Positions 13,629 to 18,832 of a stretch of DNA of 32,131 nt are shown one piece after another. The stretch covers positions 1 to 32,131 of the IMG/VR virus record IMGVR_UViG_3300005435_000040; one strand, written 5' to 3'. A program made the position numbers and the translations under genes. The stretch's first letter is position 1; each line of letters opens with the position of its first letter. The stretch is from a virus. The notes under the pieces were generated by a model that had not been told where the DNA came from, made no database searches, and saw only the letters and a program-made list of their open reading frames with translations.

Positions 13629-13826
13629 ATGAACGAAGTCATGGCAGCGGCAGGCAGCGTGCTGGCGAACGTGGTCGACGGCACGATCAACGGCAGCAAG
13701 CGCGTGGTGCGTGAGACGAAGGTCGGCAGCACCAGCTTCCTCGCCGGCTACAAGGCACAGCGTGCGAAGAACAAGGCACGCAGTGCCGGGTACGAGGTGA
13801 CTTACAGCGAGGCACTCGGCGTATAG
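13629..13826 (+). CDS. Small basic protein, 65 aa, unknown
   Basis: MNEVMAAAGSVLANVVDGTI... has an Ala-rich helix at the start and a basic second half (SKRVVRETKVGSTSFLAGYKAQRAKNKARSAG), so nucleic-acid contact is possible. The ATG at 13629 is chosen because GGAG lies six bases upstream; an in-frame ATG at 13617 contains that same GGAG. A strong terminator follows 35 bases after the stop. Not recognised. Confidence 0.6.
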   Translation: MNEVMAAAGSVLANVVDGTINGSKRVVRETKVGSTSFLAGYKAQRAKNKARSAGYEVTYSEALGV

Positions 13827-13860
13827 CACGTCGTGCTTCGTACGCGGTACTGAGTACTAG

Positions 13861-13888
13861 GGACGCGCGAGCTTCGCGCGTCCTTTTT
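13861..13888 (+). terminator. Rho-independent terminator
   Basis: A perfect 10-base stem, GGACGCGCGA and TCGCGCGTCC, with a 3-base GCT loop is followed by T5. It is preceded by the GTAC repeat cGGTACTGAGTACT (13846-13859). It ends transcription of the 13629 gene. Confidence 0.85.
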
Positions 13889-13922
13889 GCATGCAGCCGG
13901 ATTGGCTGCTGAGGAGATAGCC

Positions 13923-14174
13923 ATAACCAAGACCGAGCTTCAGATCGCGTACGCCAAGGCACTGGCCGACATCGGCGGCCTCAGCGCAGACAAGCACGCG
14001 CTCGAGCAGCAGCTCAGCGATGCAAAGGACCACGTGCGCAAGCTGCAGATCATCATCGGCAACCGCTACACGAAGATGCCGATCAAGCCGTCAGTCACGC
14101 CCGAACAAATCCGCTGGAAGCTCGCCGCAGAAAAAGCACAAGCGGCTGGCGGTACAGTTCAGCAGTATCTGTGA
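13923..14174 (+). CDS. Small coiled-coil protein, 83 aa, with probable AUA start
   Basis: The frame encodes ITKTELQIAYAKALADIGGL..., a helical protein with a probable coiled coil (ADKHALEQQLSDAKDHVRKL) and a basic, Pro-containing C-terminal part. No ATG opens it. In the neighbouring cassettes each start codon lies exactly six bases after GGAG. Here GAGGAG (13911-13916) plus six bases leads to ATA at 13923. In-frame TTG codons at 13887 and 13902 lie within the terminator tail and hairpin and lack a ribosome-binding site. An AUA start, or an ATG mutated to ATA, is the simplest reading. Function unknown. Confidence 0.55.
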   Translation: MTKTELQIAYAKALADIGGLSADKHALEQQLSDAKDHVRKLQIIIGNRYTKMPIKPSVTPEQIRWKLAAEKAQAAGGTVQQYL

Positions 14175-14181
14175 AGATCAG

Positions 14182-14230
14182 GGCTTGCTGCGCAAGCGGC
14201 AAGCCTTTCTTCATGTAGCCGGCTTGGCTA
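14182..14230 (+). repeat. 49-bp terminator/hairpin unit, copy 1
   Basis: GGCTTGC and GCAAGCC arms with a 10-base loop are followed by TTTCTTC, a terminator-like form, and then TAGCC-GGCTT-GGCTA, a second 5-bp hairpin. It differs from copy 2 at 14896-14944 by a single base. It lies between the stop at 14174 and the ribosome-binding site of the 14250 gene. Confidence 0.75.
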
Positions 14231-14249
14231 TCGCTACCTGGAGATCATC

Positions 14250-14438
14250 ATGGGATTCAAATTCGGCATCTACGCAGGACTGGTCGTCACCATCGCCACC
14301 GCGATCTACCTCGCCGCTGGCTACGCCGTCGTGCACACATTCGGCTGGGGCGGGCTCGGACTAATGCTCAGTGCCAGCTTCCTCGCCGGCGCCTGCGCAC
14401 ATCAACTGCAGGAGCTCGTATGTTCACCTGGGGCGTGA
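14250..14438 (+). CDS. Small membrane protein, 62 aa, two helices
   Basis: MGFKFGIYAGLVVTIATAIYLAAGYAVVHTF... contains membrane helices at about 6-30 and 34-52, then a short hydrophilic end (HQLQELVCSPGA). GGAG lies six bases before the ATG. It overlaps the next membrane gene by 19 bases. Not recognised; a paired small membrane complex with the following gene is plausible. Confidence 0.55.
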   Translation: MGFKFGIYAGLVVTIATAIYLAAGYAVVHTFGWGGLGLMLSASFLAGACAHQLQELVCSPGA

Positions 14439-14710
14439 TCGTCTTCATCGGGCTCTGGATCATCCTGCGCGATGTCAATCCAGTGACCAAAGCACGCCTG
14501 ATGGGCCAGCCGTTCCTGATCCATTTCATCGTGATCGGAAGCGGCTTGTGGATCCACGGCGGCTCAGCTGACGGGGCGATGGCTGCCATCGTTAGCGGTG
14601 TGTTCAGTGGTCTGTACGTGCGCTGGCAGCAGCGCATGTACGGCTACATTCGACGTGGGCAGTGGTATCCCGGCGTACTTCGTACTCGGGATCCGAGGAG
14701 CACAGCATGA
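14420..14710 (+). CDS. Membrane protein, 96 aa
   Basis: MFTWGVIVFIGLWIILRDVN... has hydrophobic segments at about 2-16, 32-47 and 50-65, then a basic tail (YVRWQQRMYGYIRRG). Its C-terminal residues GVLRTRDPRSTA are encoded by a GTACTTCGTACTCGGG repeat (14675-14690) that precedes the next gene's GAGGAG. The stop overlaps the next ATG. Function unknown. Confidence 0.55.
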   Translation: MFTWGVIVFIGLWIILRDVNPVTKARLMGQPFLIHFIVIGSGLWIHGGSADGAMAAIVSGVFSGLYVRWQQRMYGYIRRGQWYPGVLRTRDPRSTA

Positions 14711-14889
14711 AAACGCTTCGCCGCTGGAAATCGTGGATCAACTGGGTGTGGTGGCGAGTCCTGCACCTCGAGCAATGCGGCAACTGGCATCACTCCGGCT
14801 TCGTCTGCTGCCGGGCAAAACACCATCGAGGGCGCCACGAAAACTACGGCCTCCATTGGACCGAAAGCATCGGCAACGCATACGAATAA
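14707..14889 (+). CDS. Small Trp/His/Cys-rich protein, 60 aa
   Basis: MKTLRRWKSWINWVWWRVLHLEQCGNW... is basic and Trp-rich at the start and ends in HHSGFVCCRAKHHRGRHENYGLHW, a Cys/His cluster that could bind a metal. The ATGA overlap and GAGGAG site support translation. Resemblance to the short C-x-K-x-GHxGxH-type phage peptides is superficial. Not recognised. Confidence 0.5.
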   Translation: MKTLRRWKSWINWVWWRVLHLEQCGNWHHSGFVCCRAKHHRGRHENYGLHWTESIGNAYE

Positions 14890-14895
14890 CTTCAA

Positions 14896-14944
14896 GGCTT
14901 GCTGCGCAAGCGGCAAGCCTTGCTTCATGTAGCCGGCTTGGCTA
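14896..14944 (+). repeat. 49-bp terminator/hairpin unit, copy 2
   Basis: This copy is identical to the unit at 14182-14230 except for one base in the T-rich stretch (TTG for TTT). Here the first stem extends by two pairs (AAGGCTTGC/GCAAGCCTT), and CATGTAG (14926-14932) can alternatively pair with CTACATG (14948-14954), giving two exclusive folds just before the AAGGAG of the next gene. Confidence 0.75.
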
Positions 14945-14966
14945 CGCCTACATGAAGGAGCTGCAC

Positions 14967-15134
14967 ATGGACGAGCAGATTCTGGATCACGTACTCGAGG
15001 CCTGCACCGACGCGCTGTGGGCCGACGCCACGCGCGACCCGTGCGAGATCGCAGATGAAGCGGAGCACAGCCTGATCGAATCCTTCGGCTGCAACCTGGC
15101 CGGCAAATCCATCACCTCCAAGGAGTACGCATGA
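14967..15134 (+). CDS. Small acidic protein, 55 aa
   Basis: MDEQILDHVLEACTDALWAD... is acidic and helical, with two Cys near the ends and no recognisable motif. AAGGAG lies six bases before the ATG at 14967, so the in-frame ATG at 14952 is not needed. The stop overlaps the next ATG. Unknown function; the acidic charge would allow protein inhibition by DNA mimicry, but nothing specific shows that. Confidence 0.55.
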   Translation: MDEQILDHVLEACTDALWADATRDPCEIADEAEHSLIESFGCNLAGKSITSKEYA

Positions 15135-15871
15135 ACAACATCTTCACCACCCTGGCCAGCGTCCAGCCCGCCACTGCTTCGATCGTGGCACGCAGCATGG
15201 CCAACAGCAGCACCTGCGCCCTGATCGGCATGGTCAGCAACGCGATCGTGCGCGAGCAGAACGCCATAGCCCGCGGCACCAGCGAGGCCTACGCCGAGCT
15301 GCGCGACCAGGCGCAGGACGACAACAACGGCAGCGCGCCACTCGGCATGGACGGGCGGCTCACGCTCAACCAGCTCGTCGAGTGGACCGCGGCCATCCGC
15401 GCCTACGCCTTCACCGTCGCCAGCGGCCTCGAAGGCAATGAACGACGCTTCGCCGAGCCGCAGCAGGTGCGCGACAGCGTCGACTTCATGGCCACGCCGC
15501 GCACCGCGGTAGGCCAGGACCAGATCGACGCGGCGCTCGAGCTGATGCCCGACATCAGCAAGGAGCAGGCCGTGGCCTACATCCAGACCGTGGCCAAGGA
15601 TCGCGCCAGCACGCTCGCCGAGCACAAGGAAACGATCCTCGCGCGTGTCGAGGAACTGCTCAACGACGCTCCGGCCGACCGCGAGATGGAGAGCGTCTTC
15701 GACGACCTGCCGGAGAGCTACCGCTACGGGCTTATCACCAAGGCGTGCAGCAAGATCGTGCAGGAGGTCGACCGGCTGGCAATCTACGTCATCCGCGGAG
15801 TACCCGGTACTAGCGCCAAGCGCAAAGTACTGAGTGCTGACCTCCCGGCACTGGAGGCACTAGCGGCATGA
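15131..15871 (+). CDS. Helical protein, 246 aa, unknown, with an LAA-type tail
   Basis: This soluble, mostly helical protein has an N-terminal Ser/Ala/Thr-rich stretch (1-45), a charged middle and a second helical half (DQIDAALELMPDISKEQAVAYIQTVAK). The end, GVPGTSAKRKVLSADLPALE then ALAA, is partly encoded by GTAC repeats (15798-15834). The final ALAA resembles an ssrA-type ClpXP degradation tag, which might make the protein short-lived; this is a guess from three or four residues. It is followed directly by a strong terminator. No family recognised. Confidence 0.65.
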   Translation: MNNIFTTLASVQPATASIVARSMANSSTCALIGMVSNAIVREQNAIARGTSEAYAELRDQAQDDNNGSAPLGMDGRLTLNQLVEWTAAIRAYAFTVASGLEGNERRFAEPQQVRDSVDFMATPRTAVGQDQIDAALELMPDISKEQAVAYIQTVAKDRASTLAEHKETILARVEELLNDAPADREMESVFDDLPESYRYGLITKACSKIVQEVDRLAIYVIRGVPGTSAKRKVLSADLPALEALAA

Positions 15872-15876
15872 CGTTC

Positions 15877-15908
15877 AAGCGCTCAGGGGCAGCCCCGAGC
15901 GCTTTTTT
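15877..15908 (+). terminator. Strong rho-independent terminator
   Basis: AAGCGCTC-A-GGGGC pairs with GCCCC-GAGCGCTT, about 13 base pairs with a one-base bulge and a tight loop, and runs into T6. It closes the 9-16 kb plus-strand gene block and separates it from the replication block. Confidence 0.9.
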
Positions 15909-15926
15909 CTTGCCAGCTCAGACGCT

Positions 15927-15962
15927 GTTGAACCCTGCAAAAAGTGTTCGCCAGGGTTCAAC
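15927..15962. promoter_or_regulatory. Perfect 11-bp inverted repeat, possible operator
   Basis: GTTGAACCCTG (15927-15937) and CAGGGTTCAAC (15952-15962) are exact inverse copies separated by 14 bases, so their centres lie about 25 bp apart. There is no T-run after it, so a protein-binding site in the control region before the replication block is more likely than a terminator. Confidence 0.5.
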
Positions 15963-16188
15963 ACGATAAAGTCACATGAATTCAAGGACTTACTTCATTT
16001 GTTATAGAGTTATACCTATTTCTAGACTACACACAATAATATAAGGGGTAGTAGTAGAGGGGGGGTAATAGCATGTGCAGTGTGCATTCGGATTCTGGGA
16101 AAAGGTAGACCAAAAAATCGTACGCCCTGATTCCCCGCACAACCCCCTGATTCCAATCACTAATCTTCGTGAAAGGCTTTTGTAACGC
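15963..16188. other. AT-richer intergenic region, candidate promoter/origin
   Basis: This is the least GC-rich stretch of the window and holds no credible gene. It includes TATA-rich sequence (15999-16046), a purine run with G7 (16048-16068), and a 10-base direct repeat CCCTGATTCC at 16125 and 16145, spaced exactly 20 bases. The 16189 gene begins just downstream with an AAAGG site. The position before the replication block suits an early promoter or an origin; neither is proven. Confidence 0.45.
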
Positions 16189-16449
16189 ATGTCTCAATAC
16201 GACGACAAACCCACCCCGATCTACACCATGCAGGTCAAATCAATGCCTGACAGCCCTTGGCAGATCGTCGAACGATCGTACTTGACTCGAAGTGTCGCGT
16301 TAAAAAACGCCCAGAGCTACCGCGATTCCTTCCCCGATCAGCACGCAGTCCGACTGGTTGCCGCCATTATCGACGAGTCCCTGACCGAGATCCTGTCGGT
16401 ACAGCGGGCTTCAAACGTGCTCAAGATCGAGCCTGCTGAATCGAACTAA
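16189..16449 (+). CDS. Small protein, 86 aa, first of the replication-side operon
   Basis: MSQYDDKPTPIYTMQVKSMPDSPWQIVERSYLTRSVALKNAQSYRD... reads as a small alpha/beta protein: two strands, then a helix with basic residues. The pattern of a strand ending in W-x-IVE, then a helix, is common among small phage proteins of unknown role. A GTAC repeat pair (aaGTACagag...aaGTACtcac, 16456-16477) lies in the short gap after it. Not recognised. Confidence 0.6.
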   Translation: MSQYDDKPTPIYTMQVKSMPDSPWQIVERSYLTRSVALKNAQSYRDSFPDQHAVRLVAAIIDESLTEILSVQRASNVLKIEPAESN

Positions 16450-16493
16450 GCTCTAAGTACAGAGTCCAAAGTACTCACCCGGAGCACCCTGCC

Positions 16494-17147
16494 ATGACTG
16501 AACCTACCGCTGCTCCGCTACGGAATGGGCTGGAGCCTGCTCGGGATGCGCTAGTGGATCGGCTGCTACACGAAGTCGATGGATTCGGGACAATGTGGGA
16601 AGACCACAAAGCGTTGCTCCGCGAAGCTGCCGCCGCCCTCGCCCAACGGAATGACACGACGGAGTTCGACAACGCCTGCAAGACGATGGGGCGATTCGAT
16701 CGTGATCGTGCGGGAGCCGTGCCGCTGAGTCAGGCCATCGAAGAATTGGGGCGGGAACGCGACGAGTTACGGAATGACCAGATACCGCGACTCGTCGCAA
16801 TCGAGACGGCTGCGCGAGCGTATGTAGAGAAGATGGCAAGAACGTTCGAGGATGCCGAGCCAGAATTCAATGCACTTGTCGATGCTATCGACTCTGCTCC
16901 CTTCGAGATACCGCGAGACGAAGATGCGCGGCGATTGGACGCGATTGAGCGATTCGCGCACGGCACGGTTGACATCACGATCTGCCCACCAGGCAACCAC
17001 GGCGGCGAGCCTGGTAATTGGCTTTTCGCCATCGAGGACTCCGTGATGCCTTGCCGAACGGACGAGTATGAGGGTCCAACTATTCGCGCTGCAATAGATC
17101 AAGCGTTGGAACTGCACGACGCCACCATGCAGGAGGGGCAGCAATGA
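16494..17147 (+). CDS. Hypothetical phage protein, 217 aa
   Basis: The N-terminal half (1-130) is helical with a likely coiled coil (LSQAIEELGRERDELRNDQI). The C-terminal half (130-217) has PRDEDARRLDAIERF followed by a beta segment with CPPGNHGGEPGNWLFAIE and a final helix, reminiscent of small phage accessory proteins that combine a helical region with a short substrate-binding fold. The gene ends in MQEGQQ, encoded by a 14-base repeat that also forms the ribosome-binding site of the next gene. Function unknown. Confidence 0.6.
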   Translation: MTEPTAAPLRNGLEPARDALVDRLLHEVDGFGTMWEDHKALLREAAAALAQRNDTTEFDNACKTMGRFDRDRAGAVPLSQAIEELGRERDELRNDQIPRLVAIETAARAYVEKMARTFEDAEPEFNALVDAIDSAPFEIPRDEDARRLDAIERFAHGTVDITICPPGNHGGEPGNWLFAIEDSVMPCRTDEYEGPTIRAAIDQALELHDATMQEGQQ

Positions 17148-17320
17148 GCGAGCGTAGGCCAAGGCACGATGACATGCACTTTCCGCTAGCTAGGAGAGGG
17201 AAGCGCGCGACGAAGCGGCTCGGCATCTCTTGCGGACACGACCTGTTGAACAGCGGCCGTTGCGCGCGTTGCGGTAAGCAGATCAAGCCGGCGATGCAGG
17301 AGGGGCATAGCAATGGATAG
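17144..17320 (+). CDS. Small zinc-ribbon-like protein, 58 aa
   Basis: After a basic N-terminal part (RRGKRATKRLG) the protein has CGHDLLNSGRCARCGK, a C-x-H...C-x2-C set that can hold one zinc. It is joined by an ATGA overlap upstream and overlaps the next gene by 8 bases. Its end, MQEGHSNG, uses the same repeat as the previous gene's end. It may bind nucleic acid or a protein partner. Confidence 0.5.
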   Translation: MSERRPRHDDMHFPLARRGKRATKRLGISCGHDLLNSGRCARCGKQIKPAMQEGHSNG

Positions 17321-17549
17321 CCGCCAACTGAACGCACTCCCGACGCCGGCATCACAAATCGAGTCTATGCAACGCGCACTTACCGACCTGCGTACCGAGT
17401 GCGATGCACTGCGCAAGGATGCGGAACGGTATCGCTACGTTCGCACGCTGAACGTGGTCCAGTTCGCTGCATTGTTCACGGCCAACCTAAAAGGAAGCGG
17501 CCCGTTCGATGAACTCGTTGATGCCGCCCTCCAAGGACAAACGCCATGA
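17313..17549 (+). CDS. Small helical protein, 78 aa
   Basis: MDSRQLNALPTPASQIESMQRALTDLRTECDALRKDAERYRYVRTL... has a coiled-coil segment (about 15-45) followed by KDAERYRYVR and a short Gly-rich end. The phrase of a coiled coil then D-A-x-R-Y-R-x-L/V-R is widespread in small phage proteins, usually of unknown function. Coupled to both neighbours. Confidence 0.55.
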   Translation: MDSRQLNALPTPASQIESMQRALTDLRTECDALRKDAERYRYVRTLNVVQFAALFTANLKGSGPFDELVDAALQGQTP

Positions 17550-17731
17550 CCCTTCCGCCCTCGATTGAAGCCCTCCTCACCAGCGGCAGTGATGTATGGC
17601 TTGTACACGCAGTCGCCAACGAAGCCTGCCGCTTGCAGCGCGACGCTGATGAAGAGTACTTTCTCAAAGGTCGCGGCTTCTGGGGCTCCGGCCCCACGCT
17701 CGTCGTGCCCAGTACGGAGAACGAACCATGA
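17546..17731 (+). CDS. Small protein, 61 aa, with repeat-encoded VPSTEN tail
   Basis: MTLPPSIEALLTSGSDVWLVHAVANEACRLQRDADEEYFLKGRG... has no known motif. The last residues VVPSTENEP are written by the 18-bp junction repeat (17705-17722), which also supplies the GGAG for the next gene. The overlap with the next ATG is ATGA. Function unknown. Confidence 0.55.
   Translation: MTLPPSIEALLTSGSDVWLVHAVANEACRLQRDADEEYFLKGRGFWGSGPTLVVPSTENEP
17705..17722 (+). repeat. 18-bp GTAC junction repeat, copy 1
   Basis: GTGCCCAGTACGGAGAAC fits the consensus GTRCYYRGTACGGAGRAC. It encodes VPSTEN at the end of the upstream protein and places GGAG eight bases before the next ATG. Confidence 0.75.
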
Positions 17732-17922
17732 CCGCTGACGATTATCAACGCATCCTCAATTCCTTGGTCGCCACCCCCGCCTGCGCCGTACGCAACGCCG
17801 GCGAAGGAGACTACTCGGAGGGCCGCTCTATGTCCGATCTCGATGCTGAGCTCAGGCAACTTGGCGTAGATCCGGCAGACCCCAAGACCTGGCATTTCGT
17901 ACCCAGTACGGAGGACGTATGA
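17728..17922 (+). CDS. Small protein, 64 aa, with VPSTED tail
   Basis: MTADDYQRILNSLVATPACAVRNAGEGDYSEGRSMSDLDAEL... has a short helix, a loop and a second acidic helix. It ends FVPSTEDV, encoded by junction repeat copy 2. An internal ATG (17830, MSDLDAELRQLG) could give a shorter form. Coupled on both sides. Function unknown. Confidence 0.5.
   Translation: MTADDYQRILNSLVATPACAVRNAGEGDYSEGRSMSDLDAELRQLGVDPADPKTWHFVPSTEDV
17899..17916 (+). repeat. 18-bp GTAC junction repeat, copy 2
   Basis: GTACCCAGTACGGAGGAC encodes VPSTED and holds the GGAGGA for the ATG at 17919. Confidence 0.75.
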
Positions 17923-18131
17923 CTGAATACCGAGTCAAGTGGTGCCAGTGCCCCCATGTGCGCCATACTTCTCAAGTCCTGTTCGTAGAAGCAGAGAGCA
18001 CCGAAGCTGCCCACGCTATCGCCAAAGACCACATCGAGCGCACCTACCACATCGGCTGGTTCAGCATCTTCGGCGTCGATCCCTACACTCGCCCCACTGG
18101 CGGTCGGGTAGTACCCAGTACGGAGAACTGA
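17919..18131 (+). CDS. Small protein, 70 aa, with VPSTEN tail
   Basis: MTEYRVKWCQCPHVRHTSQVLFVEAESTEAAHAIAKDHIERTYHIGWFSIFGVDPYTRP... is a compact alpha/beta protein: a strand with C-x-C-x2-H, another strand, then a helix starting TEAAHAIAKDHI. The arrangement of strand, helix and strand resembles small phage proteins that sense or bind a partner through one helix. It ends VVPSTEN from junction repeat copy 3. Function unknown. Confidence 0.55.
   Translation: MTEYRVKWCQCPHVRHTSQVLFVEAESTEAAHAIAKDHIERTYHIGWFSIFGVDPYTRPTGGRVVPSTEN
18111..18128 (+). repeat. 18-bp GTAC junction repeat, copy 3
   Basis: GTACCCAGTACGGAGAAC encodes VPSTEN and provides GGAG for the ATG at 18134, which lies just after the upstream TGA. 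Confidence 0.75.
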
Positions 18132-18133
18132 AC

Positions 18134-18379
18134 ATGAAGTTCCCAGTACACGTCTCAACGCCCGACGGCCACATTCTCGTAGGCGATGGCTTCGAACACA
18201 TACTCACCTTTAGCTACGGCCGACTCGAGGATAAGCAAGAACTCGTCCGCCGCGCCAACGCCTTCGACGAGCTGCTCGAGTTCCTCCGCCGCTACGTCTC
18301 CTGCGGTTCGGCTGAAGACCGCGAGCTCTACGAGCGCCTCACGAAGTACGAAGTACCTGGTACGGAGGACAAAGCATGA
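18134..18379 (+). CDS. Small protein, 81 aa, with VPGTED tail
   Basis: MKFPVHVSTPDGHILVGDGFEHILTFSYGRLEDKQELVRRANAFDELLEFLRRYV... has an N-terminal beta hairpin and then helices typical of small phage accessory proteins (RRANAFDELLEFLRR). The tail EVPGTEDKA comes from junction repeat copy 4. ATGA overlap with the next gene. Function unknown. Confidence 0.55.
   Translation: MKFPVHVSTPDGHILVGDGFEHILTFSYGRLEDKQELVRRANAFDELLEFLRRYVSCGSAEDRELYERLTKYEVPGTEDKA
18353..18370 (+). repeat. 18-bp GTAC junction repeat, copy 4
   Basis: GTACCTGGTACGGAGGAC encodes VPGTED and carries GGAGGA for the ATG at 18376. Related GTAC-type pieces continue inside the next gene at 18416-18426. Confidence 0.75.
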
Positions 18380-18645
18380 GCTACTCCGAACTCGCCGAAG
18401 ATTTCGCCAAGCTCAGTACGAAGTACCTAGCGCAAAGCGCTGAGCTCGAAGCACTGAGAACGAAGTACGAGGCCCTCCTTGCCAAACACGAAGGACGGCA
18501 CAACGACATCTGCGTGACCATCGAGAAATACGACGAACTCAGCACCAAGTACGAAGCGCTTCGTACGGCTGCTCAGGACTACGTTCTCGACAATCATCAC
18601 GAATTCCACAACAAGCTCGTCAACCTCCTCGAGGACCAAGCATGA
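18376..18645 (+). CDS. Coiled-coil protein with internal STKYxAL repeats, 89 aa
   Basis: The protein is one long helix with repeated phrases, LSTKYLAQSAELEALRTKYE then LSTKYEALRTAAQD, encoded by sequence related to the GTAC repeats (AAGTACGAAG units at 18420, 18464 and 18550). It looks as if copies of the junction repeat were absorbed into coding sequence. Length and composition suggest a dimeric coiled coil. Function unknown. Confidence 0.5.
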   Translation: MSYSELAEDFAKLSTKYLAQSAELEALRTKYEALLAKHEGRHNDICVTIEKYDELSTKYEALRTAAQDYVLDNHHEFHNKLVNLLEDQA

Positions 18646-18824
18646 TCACCAAATTCACCGGCGCGCTCGTCACACTCGTGCTCATCGGCACCGGCGCGGC
18701 CATCAGCAACTACGTCTCGGCCCCCGCAGCATTCGCCGTGTGGGGGCTCATTCTCCCGCTCTGGATCTACAGCGCCATCGAGCTCGTGCGTATTGAAGAC
18801 GCCTGGCACTCTGATGTAAGATAG
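18642..18824 (+). CDS. Small membrane protein, 60 aa
   Basis: MITKFTGALVTLVLIGTGAAISNYVSAPAAFAVWGLILPLWIYSAIELVRIEDAWHSDVR has two membrane helices (about 5-23 and 28-49) and a charged end. It overlaps the previous stop as ATGA and lies just before the primase-helicase gene. Unknown role. Confidence 0.5.
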   Translation: MITKFTGALVTLVLIGTGAAISNYVSAPAAFAVWGLILPLWIYSAIELVRIEDAWHSDVR

Positions 18825-18832
18825 CCGGTCCC

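Noticed and set aside
13422-16188. CRISPR array in the repeat-rich region
   Set aside because: Repeats are short, irregularly spaced, lie inside or next to genes, and there are no equal-length spacers or Cas genes.
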